A stretch of 64,000 nt of DNA from positions 1-64,000 of the forward strand of contig CALJEK010000010.1 of the NCBI GenBank assembly GCA_938074445.1. The letters are read 5' to 3'. Position 1 is the stretch's first letter; the number at the start of each line of letters is the position of its first letter. The notes beneath the pieces are model-generated. The model saw only the letters and a program-made list of their open reading frames with translations. It did not search any database and was not told where the DNA came from. Of the stretch, positions 29,831-38,270 are shown piece by piece. The position numbers and the translations under genes are program-made. The stretch comes from Candidatus Kryptoniota bacterium (lineage in GTDB: Bacteria; Bacteroidota; Ignavibacteria; Kryptoniales; Kryptoniaceae).

Positions 29831-30454
29831 TTAATCCGCTTGGATTGGGGTGTAATCTTCGCAATCGAGGCGAAGTTCAATTATAGATAGTGGTTTATTG
29901 AGGAGGTTGCAATGGTGTGGGGCATTTGAATTTGGATAAGCGTTTTTTTGAAAGTAAAGGCATGAAAAGCACATTCTTTGAGCTGTAATTATACCAGCTT
30001 CATAGAATGATTCAATCAATTTTAGAATGAATTCAAGGATTATTTCCTTGTCCCTCTGATTAAAATTTTTAAGATTGTCTTTTAAAACATCAGCCCATGT
30101 TGAAAGTTGTTTTGCAATTTTTTTGCCCTTTGGGGTAAGTTTGAGAAGATATCTTCGTTTGTCGTTTATGTCTTGATGTTTTTCTACGAGATTTTTCTCT
30201 TCAAGCGAGGCGATTGCATCGCTTACGGTTGCTTTAGTGAGATTAAATTCATTGGCGATGTCCGTTGTGTAGGTTCGCGATGGCTTATTGTAAAGGAGAA
30301 AGATCAAAAATTGAATTTGAATTGGGCTTAAATTTTCATTTTTAGCGATATCCCACAGAAGGAATTTGAAAACTCTTGAAATTCTTTCAAGCCCTGCTAT
30401 AATTTTAGATTCAATGTTTTTATTTTGTTCAGTTGGGTCAAAGATTGATGGCAT
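29831..30454 (-). CDS. MarR family transcriptional regulator with C-terminal Cys-rich tail
   Basis: wHTH 'YTTDIANEFNLTKATVSDAIASLEEKNLVEKHQDINDKRRYLLKLTPKGKK'; tail 'CFSCLYFQ...HHCNLLNKPLSIIELRLDCEDY'. Confidence 0.9.
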   Translation of the reverse strand: MPSIFDPTEQNKNIESKIIAGLERISRVFKFLLWDIAKNENLSPIQIQFLIFLLYNKPSRTYTTDIANEFNLTKATVSDAIASLEEKNLVEKHQDINDKRRYLLKLTPKGKKIAKQLSTWADVLKDNLKNFNQRDKEIILEFILKLIESFYEAGIITAQRMCFSCLYFQKNAYPNSNAPHHCNLLNKPLSIIELRLDCEDYTPIQAD

Positions 30455-30477
30455 GTTTTTTCAAGGGTTAATTTTTA

Positions 30478-30506
30478 AAGCGGGGCACAAAAGCCCCGCC
30501 TTTTGT
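30478..30506 (-). terminator. Rho-independent terminator downstream of cytochrome P460
   Basis: GCGGGGC / GCCCCGC stem (30480-30486 / 30493-30499), loop ACAAAA, with A/T tails on both sides. Confidence 0.65.
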
Positions 30507-30517
30507 TTTACATTAAT

Positions 30518-31015
30518 TTACTTTCTATACTGGCTAAAAACAAAATCCGTTGCTTCCTGCGATGCATGACATGAGAAGCAATCCTGTTCAGCATTTTTCA
30601 CAACTCTTTCCTTTGTATCACCTTTAAATGCTTCAAAGCCCCATCCGCCGGTGCCTTTGAACTTCTTTGAGTCTTTATACATCACTCCAACAACTTTTCT
30701 TGCACCTTCAACATATGTGTTGTTTTCAAATTTAGCCTCAAGAAGATCAAATATAATTACAGAGCCATCGGGAAATTTTCCCGTTCTGTAGCCACGCATT
30801 GCTTTGTCGTTCGCATAGATGTGATGTATTCCACCAAACGCTTCATAAAGCGGATGCCCGGGGAGGATAAGCATCGATTTAACATGAACCCAATTTCTAT
30901 ATCCCTCAGGATAAGGAACCCCAGAGCTGGATTTTGACTGACCCGAGATATCGGTGAATACAAATAAAAACGCAACAATAAACAATGCGACTATTGGGAT
31001 TACTTTTTTAATCAT
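30518..31015 (-). CDS. Cytochrome P460 family protein
   Basis: Signal peptide; 'YPEGYRNWVHVKSMLILPGHPLYEAFGGIHHIYAN'; C-terminal CXXCH heme motif 'CFSCH'. Confidence 0.87.
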   Translation of the reverse strand: MIKKVIPIVALFIVAFLFVFTDISGQSKSSSGVPYPEGYRNWVHVKSMLILPGHPLYEAFGGIHHIYANDKAMRGYRTGKFPDGSVIIFDLLEAKFENNTYVEGARKVVGVMYKDSKKFKGTGGWGFEAFKGDTKERVVKNAEQDCFSCHASQEATDFVFSQYRK

Positions 31016-31040
31016 GACAGCACCATATGTTTGTTTTTAA

Positions 31041-31089
31041 ATTTGTTAGGATTCCTAACAAATATAATAAAACAAAATTCAAAAGTCAA
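31041..31089 (-). promoter_or_regulatory. sigma70-like promoter with 23-bp palindromic operator upstream of cytochrome P460
   Basis: Minus strand TTGACT (31089-31084) - 17 nt - TATATT (31066-31061); palindrome ATTTGTTAGGA-T-TCCTAACAAAT at 31041-31063 overlaps the -10 box. Confidence 0.75.
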
Positions 31090-31191
31090 GCGTTTGTGGG
31101 GTTGTTTAAATTTTTGTCGTTTAAGCGGGTTGAGATTTAACCTTGAAGTTATGAAACTTGGGCAGGTTTTGTATAAATTGGTCGGTAAAAC

Positions 31192-31220
31192 TTGACAGAG
31201 TTTTAAAAAATTGCTATTTT
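31192..31220 (+). promoter_or_regulatory. Candidate sigma70 promoter of the GcvT/YgfZ-like gene
   Basis: TTGACA (31192-31197) - 17 nt - TATTTT (31215-31220). Confidence 0.6.
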
Positions 31221-31247
31221 TTTAAAAAATGCAAAGGTAAAGTCTTT

Positions 31248-32357
31248 GTGAAAAGGACTCCGCTGTATGAAATACATCTTGATTTAGGCGCTGAATTTGG
31301 CTCTTATTCTGATTGGGAATTGCCGAAGCATTATGTAAATCCAGTTGATGAATACAAAGCAGCGAAAACATCAAATGTGATAATCGACAGAACGTATCTT
31401 GGAAAATTGCGAATTTTTGGGAAGGATGTGCTTGATTTTTTGAATAGAATTTCAACTAATGATTTGAGGGGGCTTTCGCCAGGGATGGGAATTGCCACAG
31501 TGCTTACCGATGAAAAAGGGAAGATGATTGAGCTATTGACCATTTATATTTTTGAATCCGAGGAGAATTATCAAGAGGTCTTTGCTTTGTTAAGTTATGA
31601 GGCATTGGAAAAGGTGAAAAGCTGGCTTAGAAAATTAATTATCATGGATGCTGTAGAATTCGAGGATGTGACTGATGATTATGCAATTATTTCTGCATAC
31701 GGCTATAATGTTCATAAAATCGTTGGGCTGGATTTTAAAGTTGACCACAAGCATTTTGCTGATATATCTAAAATGCCAGTTCATAATTTCATTCGTGGTT
31801 TTGTTTCTGAGAACGAAGTAATTTTAGCAAGGACAAATGAGTTTTTGGTTCCGGGATATAATTTGATATTTAAAAAAGATGTTGCTGTTAAGATATGGGA
31901 ATTGTTATATAAAAAGGATGTGATGCCGATTGGGCGTGAGATTTTTGAAATGTTGAGAATTGAAGCCGGTTTCCCAGCTTATGGCAAGGAAATAACACAG
32001 GATTACAATCCTCTTGAAGCGAATTTAGGTAAATATGTTAGTTTTACGAAGGGATGTTATATCGGGCAAGAGGTTTTGGCGAGAATCGATTCTTATAATA
32101 AACTGCAAAGGAAATTGGTTGGGTTTGTAATAGAAAAAGATAAGGGTAAAGGAAAGATTAAAGAAGGGGTTCGGGTATATGTTAGTGGTGAAGAAATTGG
32201 TGAGATAACAAGCTTGATTTATTCTTATGGTTTTCAAAGGTTGATCGCTCTTGGCTATGTTAAAATAAATCATGCTATTCAGGGGGAAAAGGTTGAACTT
32301 AGATATGATGGTGAAAGTTTAAGCGCAAGTGTTGTCATCCCACCGTTTTCAATTTAA
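31248..32357 (+). CDS. Aminomethyltransferase/YgfZ-like folate-binding protein
   Basis: ORF track starts at 31158, but promoter position and homology-like start support GTG 31248; 'FTKGCYIGQEVLARIDSYNKLQRKLVGFVIE'. Confidence 0.87.
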   Translation: MKRTPLYEIHLDLGAEFGSYSDWELPKHYVNPVDEYKAAKTSNVIIDRTYLGKLRIFGKDVLDFLNRISTNDLRGLSPGMGIATVLTDEKGKMIELLTIYIFESEENYQEVFALLSYEALEKVKSWLRKLIIMDAVEFEDVTDDYAIISAYGYNVHKIVGLDFKVDHKHFADISKMPVHNFIRGFVSENEVILARTNEFLVPGYNLIFKKDVAVKIWELLYKKDVMPIGREIFEMLRIEAGFPAYGKEITQDYNPLEANLGKYVSFTKGCYIGQEVLARIDSYNKLQRKLVGFVIEKDKGKGKIKEGVRVYVSGEEIGEITSLIYSYGFQRLIALGYVKINHAIQGEKVELRYDGESLSASVVIPPFSI

Positions 32358-32382
32358 TTAAAAATAAACCAGTCATTTAAAA

Positions 32383-32862
32383 ATGGAGCAGATAACTATA
32401 AAAGGAGAGACAAAGCAAGAAATATATTCGGAGCTTTTGCCACAGATAAAATCGTTAATTGCGGATGAGCCGGATTTGATCGCAAATCTTGCTAATGTTA
32501 CATCTGCGCTGAAGCAAGCGTTTCCATCTTTTTCATGGGTTGGATTTTATTTGATGAAGGGTGATGAGCTTGTCCTTGGACCTTTTCAGGGAAAACTTGC
32601 TTGCACAAGGATAAAAGTTGGAACAGGTGTATGTGGAACTTCAGCTTTGGAGAAAAAAACCATAATTGTTCCAGATGTTGAAAAATTTCCGGGGCATATT
32701 TATTGTGATCCGGATTCTAAATCTGAGATAGTTGTCCCGATAATTAAAGATGGGAAAGTGCTCGGCGTGCTTGATGTTGACAGTTATGAGTTGAATAATT
32801 TTGACGAAGTTGACAAAGTTTATCTTGAAAAAATTGTTAGTTTGTTGATTTCAAAGTTTTAA
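32383..32862 (+). CDS. msrC: GAF domain free methionine-(R)-sulfoxide reductase
   Basis: 'SWVGFYLMKGDELVLGPFQGKLACTRIKVGTGVCGTSALEKKTIIVPDVEKFPGHIYCDPDSKSEIVVPI' with the conserved cysteines of the family. Confidence 0.85.
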   Translation: MEQITIKGETKQEIYSELLPQIKSLIADEPDLIANLANVTSALKQAFPSFSWVGFYLMKGDELVLGPFQGKLACTRIKVGTGVCGTSALEKKTIIVPDVEKFPGHIYCDPDSKSEIVVPIIKDGKVLGVLDVDSYELNNFDEVDKVYLEKIVSLLISKF

Positions 32863-32880
32863 AGTCAAAGAAAATAAGCG

Positions 32881-33618
32881 GTGAAAATGGGAAAAAAGGT
32901 CGCTCTTGTCACTGGTTCTGGTAGGAGGTTGGGGAGACAGATTGCGATTGCGCTTGCCGAGGCAGGTTTCGATATAGTTGTGAATTATAATCGATCAAGG
33001 GATGAGGCGATGAAAACTTTGAGCAGGATAAGGGAGCTTGGAAAAGAGGCGATCGCGGTGAAAGCTGATATAACGAAAGGAGCGCAGGTAAAGAAGATGG
33101 TTGAGAAGGCAATTGAAAAATTTGGTCAAATAGATGTGCTTGTAAATAATGCAGCAATTTTCCCAAAGCCTGTTAAATTTTGGGAGATATCCGATGAACT
33201 TTGGGATTATGTGATTGATACAAACTTAAAGGGACAGTTTTTATGTTCAAGAGAGGTTGTTAAGTTTATGCTTGAGAGAAAAACGGGTAAAATAATAAAC
33301 ATCGCCTCGCTTGGCGGTTTGCAAGTTTGGACAGATCATATAGCTTATAACGTTGCAAAGGCGGGTTTGATAATGTTGACAAAAGCTATGGCTAAAGCGC
33401 TTGCGCCGTATATAACTGTGAACGCGATTGCTCCAGGCACTATAATAATTCCTGGGGAAGAATCCGGTGAAATAAAGCATATTCCTGAGCATAAAATCCC
33501 ATTGAAAAGATATGGGAAGCCTTCTGATATAACTGAAATAGTTGTATTTCTTGCTACTAAGGGAGATTACATAACAGGTCAGGTCATTCCAGTTGATGGT
33601 GGAAGGTCAATTTTATAA
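32881..33618 (+). CDS. Short-chain dehydrogenase/reductase
   Basis: 'ALVTGSGRRLGRQIA', 'NNAA', 'YNVAKAG' SDR motifs. Confidence 0.92.
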   Translation: MKMGKKVALVTGSGRRLGRQIAIALAEAGFDIVVNYNRSRDEAMKTLSRIRELGKEAIAVKADITKGAQVKKMVEKAIEKFGQIDVLVNNAAIFPKPVKFWEISDELWDYVIDTNLKGQFLCSREVVKFMLERKTGKIINIASLGGLQVWTDHIAYNVAKAGLIMLTKAMAKALAPYITVNAIAPGTIIIPGEESGEIKHIPEHKIPLKRYGKPSDITEIVVFLATKGDYITGQVIPVDGGRSIL

Positions 33619-33635
33619 ACAAAACTTAATTCGAT

Positions 33636-34511
33636 ATGCCAAAAGGAGAGATTGAGAAAGAGGAGAAGTTATTAAGCGAAAACAGGCAACCTGTGAAGGC
33701 GTATAAAAATTTAAAATTTTTAAATAGCCCTGATGCAAGAGCCTTGAGAATTCTTGCTGAATATCTTGAGCCGTTGTCCAGGTTTAAAAAATATCAAATT
33801 GTCGATACGATAGTTTTCTTTGGTTCTGCGAGGACGAAACCTATAAAGGAAGCAAAGGCAAATCTTCGCGAGATTGAGTTGAAAATAAAAGACTATGAGC
33901 TGAGGGGAAAGCCTGTACCTCAAAGTTTAATTGAGGAGAGAACAAAGGCTGAAGTTGAAGTTTACATGGCGAGATATTATGAAGATGCGGTGGAACTTGC
34001 AAGGTTGATAACGGAGTGGTCTAAAAGTCTTGGGGATGCGAATGGACATCGCTTTGTTGTTTGTTCTGGTGGTGGACCAGGTATTATGGAAGCTGCAAAT
34101 AGAGGGGCGTATAAGGCTAAAGGTTTGAGCATAGGACTTAATATAAGCCTTCCGTATGAGCAGAAGCCAAATCCATATATTACAAGTGAGCTTGTCTTTG
34201 AGTTTCATTACTTCTTTATGCGTAAGTTTTGGTTTGTTTATCCCGCTAAAGCGCTTGTTATATTCCCTGGTGGATATGGAACACTTGATGAACTTTTCGA
34301 GGTTTTAACGCTTCTTCAGACTAAAAAAATAAAGAAGAAAATGGTCGTTTTAATTTACGGGAGTGAATACTGGAGAAAAATTATCAATTTTGATGCGATG
34401 GTTGAACACGGCGTAATTGATAAAGATGATTTGAAACTTTTTAAGTTCGTTGATTCCCCAATTGAGGCTTTTGAATATCTGAAAAATGAATTAACAAAAC
34501 ATTATCTATGA
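33636..34511 (+). CDS. LOG family protein
   Basis: 'SGGGPGIMEAANRGA', 'FPGGYGTLDELFEVLTLLQTKK'. Confidence 0.92.
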   Translation: MPKGEIEKEEKLLSENRQPVKAYKNLKFLNSPDARALRILAEYLEPLSRFKKYQIVDTIVFFGSARTKPIKEAKANLREIELKIKDYELRGKPVPQSLIEERTKAEVEVYMARYYEDAVELARLITEWSKSLGDANGHRFVVCSGGGPGIMEAANRGAYKAKGLSIGLNISLPYEQKPNPYITSELVFEFHYFFMRKFWFVYPAKALVIFPGGYGTLDELFEVLTLLQTKKIKKKMVVLIYGSEYWRKIINFDAMVEHGVIDKDDLKLFKFVDSPIEAFEYLKNELTKHYL

Positions 34512-35368
34512 GTCTTGAGAAGCGCATAATTTCGCTTGTTAGGCTACTTGACGACGAAGACGCTTTTATTTCTAAAGTCGCTTATGAGAAGTTGGTGAAT
34601 TCTGGGGACGGAGCAATTCCTGTGCTTTTAAGCTTGCGTGAGACAGTTAGTGAAAATCTTAGAAATTTGTTAGATGAAATTGTTGAGACTATAAGGTATA
34701 GGAGTTATCTTGGGGAGATCGCTTCGTATTTTAATGATGCTGAAAGGGATATCGAAAGGGGAGCGTATCTCGTTGCGAAGTTTGCATATTCCGATGTTAA
34801 TTTCAAAGAGTATTCTGAAAAACTTGATTTGATGGCTTTTGAGTTAAGGCGGAGAATTTATACGAAAGAAAGTTTTGATGACATTGTGGATGCTGTCAAT
34901 AAATTTTTCTTTGTTGAAAAAGGTTTCAGGGGAAATTTTGAGAATTATTATGAGCCTGATAACATCTTTATAAATCGCGTGATAGACAGGAGGTTGGGGA
35001 TATCTATAACGCTTTCCTTGGTTTATATCCTTGTTGGAAGAAGGGCAAATCTTCCTGTTTATGGTGTTGCTTTACCGGGGAATTTCATTGTAAAATATGA
35101 ATCAAATGGTTTTGAAATTTATGTTGACACATTTAACGGCGGTAGGATAATGTCGCGCGCCGATTGTGAGAGGTTAATTTCTCAGCTTGGATATTCTCAG
35201 AAGCAAAAGTATTTTGGGCGGGCTACAGCTGGAACAATTGTCAAGAGAATGTTTGAAATCCTTGTCCTTTCTTATAGAAACAACGGATATTTGGAAAAGG
35301 CAAGAAAATTAGATGAAATAATAAAATTAATTGAGTTCATAGATGAAAATTTACACGCGGACAGGTGA
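34508..35368 (+). CDS. SirB1/transglutaminase-like domain protein
   Basis: 'FINRVIDRRLGISITLSLVYILVGRRANLPVYGVALPGNFIVKYE'. Confidence 0.82.
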   Translation: MSLEKRIISLVRLLDDEDAFISKVAYEKLVNSGDGAIPVLLSLRETVSENLRNLLDEIVETIRYRSYLGEIASYFNDAERDIERGAYLVAKFAYSDVNFKEYSEKLDLMAFELRRRIYTKESFDDIVDAVNKFFFVEKGFRGNFENYYEPDNIFINRVIDRRLGISITLSLVYILVGRRANLPVYGVALPGNFIVKYESNGFEIYVDTFNGGRIMSRADCERLISQLGYSQKQKYFGRATAGTIVKRMFEILVLSYRNNGYLEKARKLDEIIKLIEFIDENLHADR

Positions 35369-35885
35369 TGATGGGACAACTTCCATTTTTGCAGGTGGAA
35401 GGGTTAAAAAGAATGATGCGAGGGTTGAGGCTTATGGGACGATCGATGAGTTTAATTCAATTCTTGGTGTCGCGAGGGCTGTCTCAAGAAATGAGTTTAT
35501 TAGTGAGATAATTCGCGATATTCAAAATTTACTTTTCGTTCTTGGCTCCGATCTTGCGACACCAGTTGACTTTGAAAACTCGAAGATAAGAAGAATCGCG
35601 AGGGATGATGTTGAGATGGTCGAAAGATTGATTGATAAAATCGAGAGTGAGCTCGTTCCTTTGAGAAATTTCATACTTCCTGGTGGAACTTTGCTTGCGT
35701 CGATTTTGCATTACGCGCGAACAGTTTGCAGGCGTGCTGAAAGAAGAATCGTTTCGCTCTCGGAGAAGGAAAAAATAAATGAGCATGTTATACCGTTTGT
35801 AAATCGCCTTTCGGATCTTTTATTCGTGCTTGCAAGGTATGCGAACAAAATTGAAAATGTTGAAGATATAAAATGGACAGAATAA
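35343..35885 (+). CDS. Cob(I)yrinic acid a,c-diamide adenosyltransferase (PduO type)
   Basis: 'IYTRTGDDGTTSIFAGGRVKKNDARVEAYGTIDEFNSILG', 'CRRAERRIV', 'NRLSDLLFVLAR'. Confidence 0.94.
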   Translation: MKIYTRTGDDGTTSIFAGGRVKKNDARVEAYGTIDEFNSILGVARAVSRNEFISEIIRDIQNLLFVLGSDLATPVDFENSKIRRIARDDVEMVERLIDKIESELVPLRNFILPGGTLLASILHYARTVCRRAERRIVSLSEKEKINEHVIPFVNRLSDLLFVLARYANKIENVEDIKWTE

Positions 35886-36715
35886 GGGTCCTTTCACCAG
35901 CCAAGATAAACATCGGATTAAGGGTGTGGAGGAAGCGTGAAGATGGGTATCATGACATAGAGACGGTTTTTCATGAGGTGAAACTTTTTGATGAAATTGA
36001 AATGGAAATTTCAGATAAGATTGAATTCGAAACCGACTCTGACGATATCCCGCATGGATTTGAAAATCTTTGTTTAAAGGCGGTGAGAGTTTTCTTTGAA
36101 AGTTTTGGAATTCATAGCGGTGTGAGAATTTATCTTAAAAAGAGAATTCCAGTTGGAGCAGGGCTTGGTGGGGGTAGCAGTAATTCGGCTGCGGTTTTGA
36201 AAGGGCTTAACATTTTATTCGGCGTTGGCGCGGATGACGAGTTACTAAGTGAACTTGGCAGTTTAATTGGTTCGGACGTTCCATTTTTTATTAAGGGAGG
36301 CACAGCTTACGCAACGGGGCGCGGGGAAATTATTGAACCGATGGAAGTGGAAGTGCCGTACAAAATCGTCATTGTTTATCCTGGTTTAAAAATTTCAACT
36401 TCGTGGGTTTATGGAAATTTGAGTTTGAAAAATCATCTCGGGGAGGAAAGCTTAAAAAAGATAGTTATCGAAAACATTGACAAGCCGGATAAGTTGAGGG
36501 GTCTTGTTAGAAATGACCTTGAAGATGTCGTTTTCCGCTATCATCCGGTTGTTGCGGATATAAAAGAAAAGCTTTACAAAGTTGGAGCGGTTTTTTCGTT
36601 GATGTCGGGGAGTGGTTCAGCTGTTTTTGGTTTTTTTGAAAAAATGGATGAGATGAAAAGAGAAAAAATTTTGGATGTGTTTTCTGGTGGCTTTAGTTGT
36701 TATTTTATAGAATGA
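35873..36715 (+). CDS. ispE: 4-diphosphocytidyl-2-C-methyl-D-erythritol kinase
   Basis: 'SPAKINIGLRVWRKREDGYHDIETVF', 'PVGAGLGGGSSNSAAVLKGLN'. Confidence 0.95.
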   Translation: MDRIRVLSPAKINIGLRVWRKREDGYHDIETVFHEVKLFDEIEMEISDKIEFETDSDDIPHGFENLCLKAVRVFFESFGIHSGVRIYLKKRIPVGAGLGGGSSNSAAVLKGLNILFGVGADDELLSELGSLIGSDVPFFIKGGTAYATGRGEIIEPMEVEVPYKIVIVYPGLKISTSWVYGNLSLKNHLGEESLKKIVIENIDKPDKLRGLVRNDLEDVVFRYHPVVADIKEKLYKVGAVFSLMSGSGSAVFGFFEKMDEMKREKILDVFSGGFSCYFIE

Positions 36716-36834
36716 TGAGGGTTAAGACCTGGGTTTTTGTTGCGAGATGTTTATTAAAATTGGGGCATTGGGGTTAAGTTGAAAAATTTCGTAATTTTTT
36801 TTAGTTTACCTCTGAGAGTTTATAATTTAAAAGC

Positions 36835-37419
36835 GTGAAAGCAGTGAACCTCACCGATGAAGAAAAAATCGAACTCTTGCGGATTGCTCGCAATTCCATC
36901 ACGAGCACTGTTAACGGGGCGGGACTTCCTGAAGTCAAACCGAAAACTGAAAATCTTAAAACACCATGTGGGGCTTTTGTGACTATAACGATTAACGATA
37001 GTTTAAGGGGCTGTATTGGTTATGTTGAACCGATAAAGTCGCTTGCTGAAACCGTTAATGAGGTTGCAGCTAAATCTGCGCTTGAGGACCCACGATTTCC
37101 CCCGGTTGAACCATATGAACTTGACAAAATTGAAATTGAGATATCGGTTTTGTCGCCTTTAAGTCGTGTTAAGTCAGTTGATGAAATAAAGGTTGGAGAA
37201 CATGGAATAATGGTCAAGAGAGGTTGGCGTCGGGGTTTACTTTTGCCACAAGTCGCAGTTGAACATAACTTAACAAGGGAGGAATTTCTTGAACATACAT
37301 GTTTGAAGGCTGGTTTACCACCCGATTGTTGGAAGGATAAAGAGACCGAGATTTATGTATTCACTGCAACAGTTTTTAAGGAAAGCGATTTTAAACAAAA
37401 AACAGAGGAGGGTGTATGA
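36835..37419 (+). CDS. AmmeMemoRadiSam system protein A (AMMECR1 family)
   Basis: 'GAFVTITINDSLRGCIGYVEPIKSLAETVNEVAAKSALEDPRFPPV'; GTG start. Confidence 0.93.
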   Translation: MKAVNLTDEEKIELLRIARNSITSTVNGAGLPEVKPKTENLKTPCGAFVTITINDSLRGCIGYVEPIKSLAETVNEVAAKSALEDPRFPPVEPYELDKIEIEISVLSPLSRVKSVDEIKVGEHGIMVKRGWRRGLLLPQVAVEHNLTREEFLEHTCLKAGLPPDCWKDKETEIYVFTATVFKESDFKQKTEEGV

Positions 37420-38264
37420 TAAAAGAAAAAGTAAGAATGCCAGCGGTTGCTGGTTTATTTTATCCAGATGTTTCATCGATTTTAAACGCAGAAATTGAAA
37501 GGATGTTTGAAAGGGTTAAGGACATAGTTGGTGATAAAAAAATTGACGGTGAGATAAAGGCTATAATAGCACCTCATGCGGGTTATATGTATTCAGGTCA
37601 AACTGCTGCGATTGCTTATTTTTTCGTTCGCGGTAAAGACTATGATACAGTTGTTGTAGTTTCGCCAAGCCATAGGGAATATTTTGATGCTATTTCAATT
37701 TATGATGGAAAATCCTACAAAACACCACTTGGGGAAATTGAGATTGACTTTGAAGTTGCTGAAGAAATTGTTAGGATGGGAAATGGTTTAATTGAGTTTT
37801 CATCATATGGTCATAGAGCTGAACATGCTGTTGAGGTTCATCTCCCGTTTCTTCAAAAAGCATTGAGCCATTTCAAACTTGTTCCAATTGTAATGGGGGA
37901 CCAAAAGGCTGATTACTGTTTTCGCCTTGGGGATATACTTGGTGAGGTTTTAAATGGGCGTAATGCTCTTCTCGTTGCAAGCACCGATCTGTCTCATTAC
38001 TACCCTTATGATGTCGTTGTTAAATTTGATAAGATTGTGGTCGATGATGTCGCAAATTTCGATGAGGAAAAGCTTATGAGCGATCTTGAACAGCATATAT
38101 GTGAGGCGTGCGGTGGGGGTCCAACCGTTGCTGTTATGCGTGCTGCTAAAAAGCTTGGAGCAAATGAATCAAAAGTTCTTTATTATTGTAATTCGGGAGA
38201 TGTGACTGGTGATAGAACAGGTGTCGTTGGTTATATGTCCGCGGTTCTATTTAAAGCGGGTTAA
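37416..38264 (+). CDS. AmmeMemoRadiSam system protein B (MEMO1 family)
   Basis: 'RMPAVAGLFYPD', 'IIAPHAGYMYSGQTAA', 'STDLSHYYPY', 'YCNSGDVTGDRTGVVGYMSAVL'. Confidence 0.94.
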   Translation: MIKEKVRMPAVAGLFYPDVSSILNAEIERMFERVKDIVGDKKIDGEIKAIIAPHAGYMYSGQTAAIAYFFVRGKDYDTVVVVSPSHREYFDAISIYDGKSYKTPLGEIEIDFEVAEEIVRMGNGLIEFSSYGHRAEHAVEVHLPFLQKALSHFKLVPIVMGDQKADYCFRLGDILGEVLNGRNALLVASTDLSHYYPYDVVVKFDKIVVDDVANFDEEKLMSDLEQHICEACGGGPTVAVMRAAKKLGANESKVLYYCNSGDVTGDRTGVVGYMSAVLFKAG

Positions 38265-38270
38265 ATTGAG

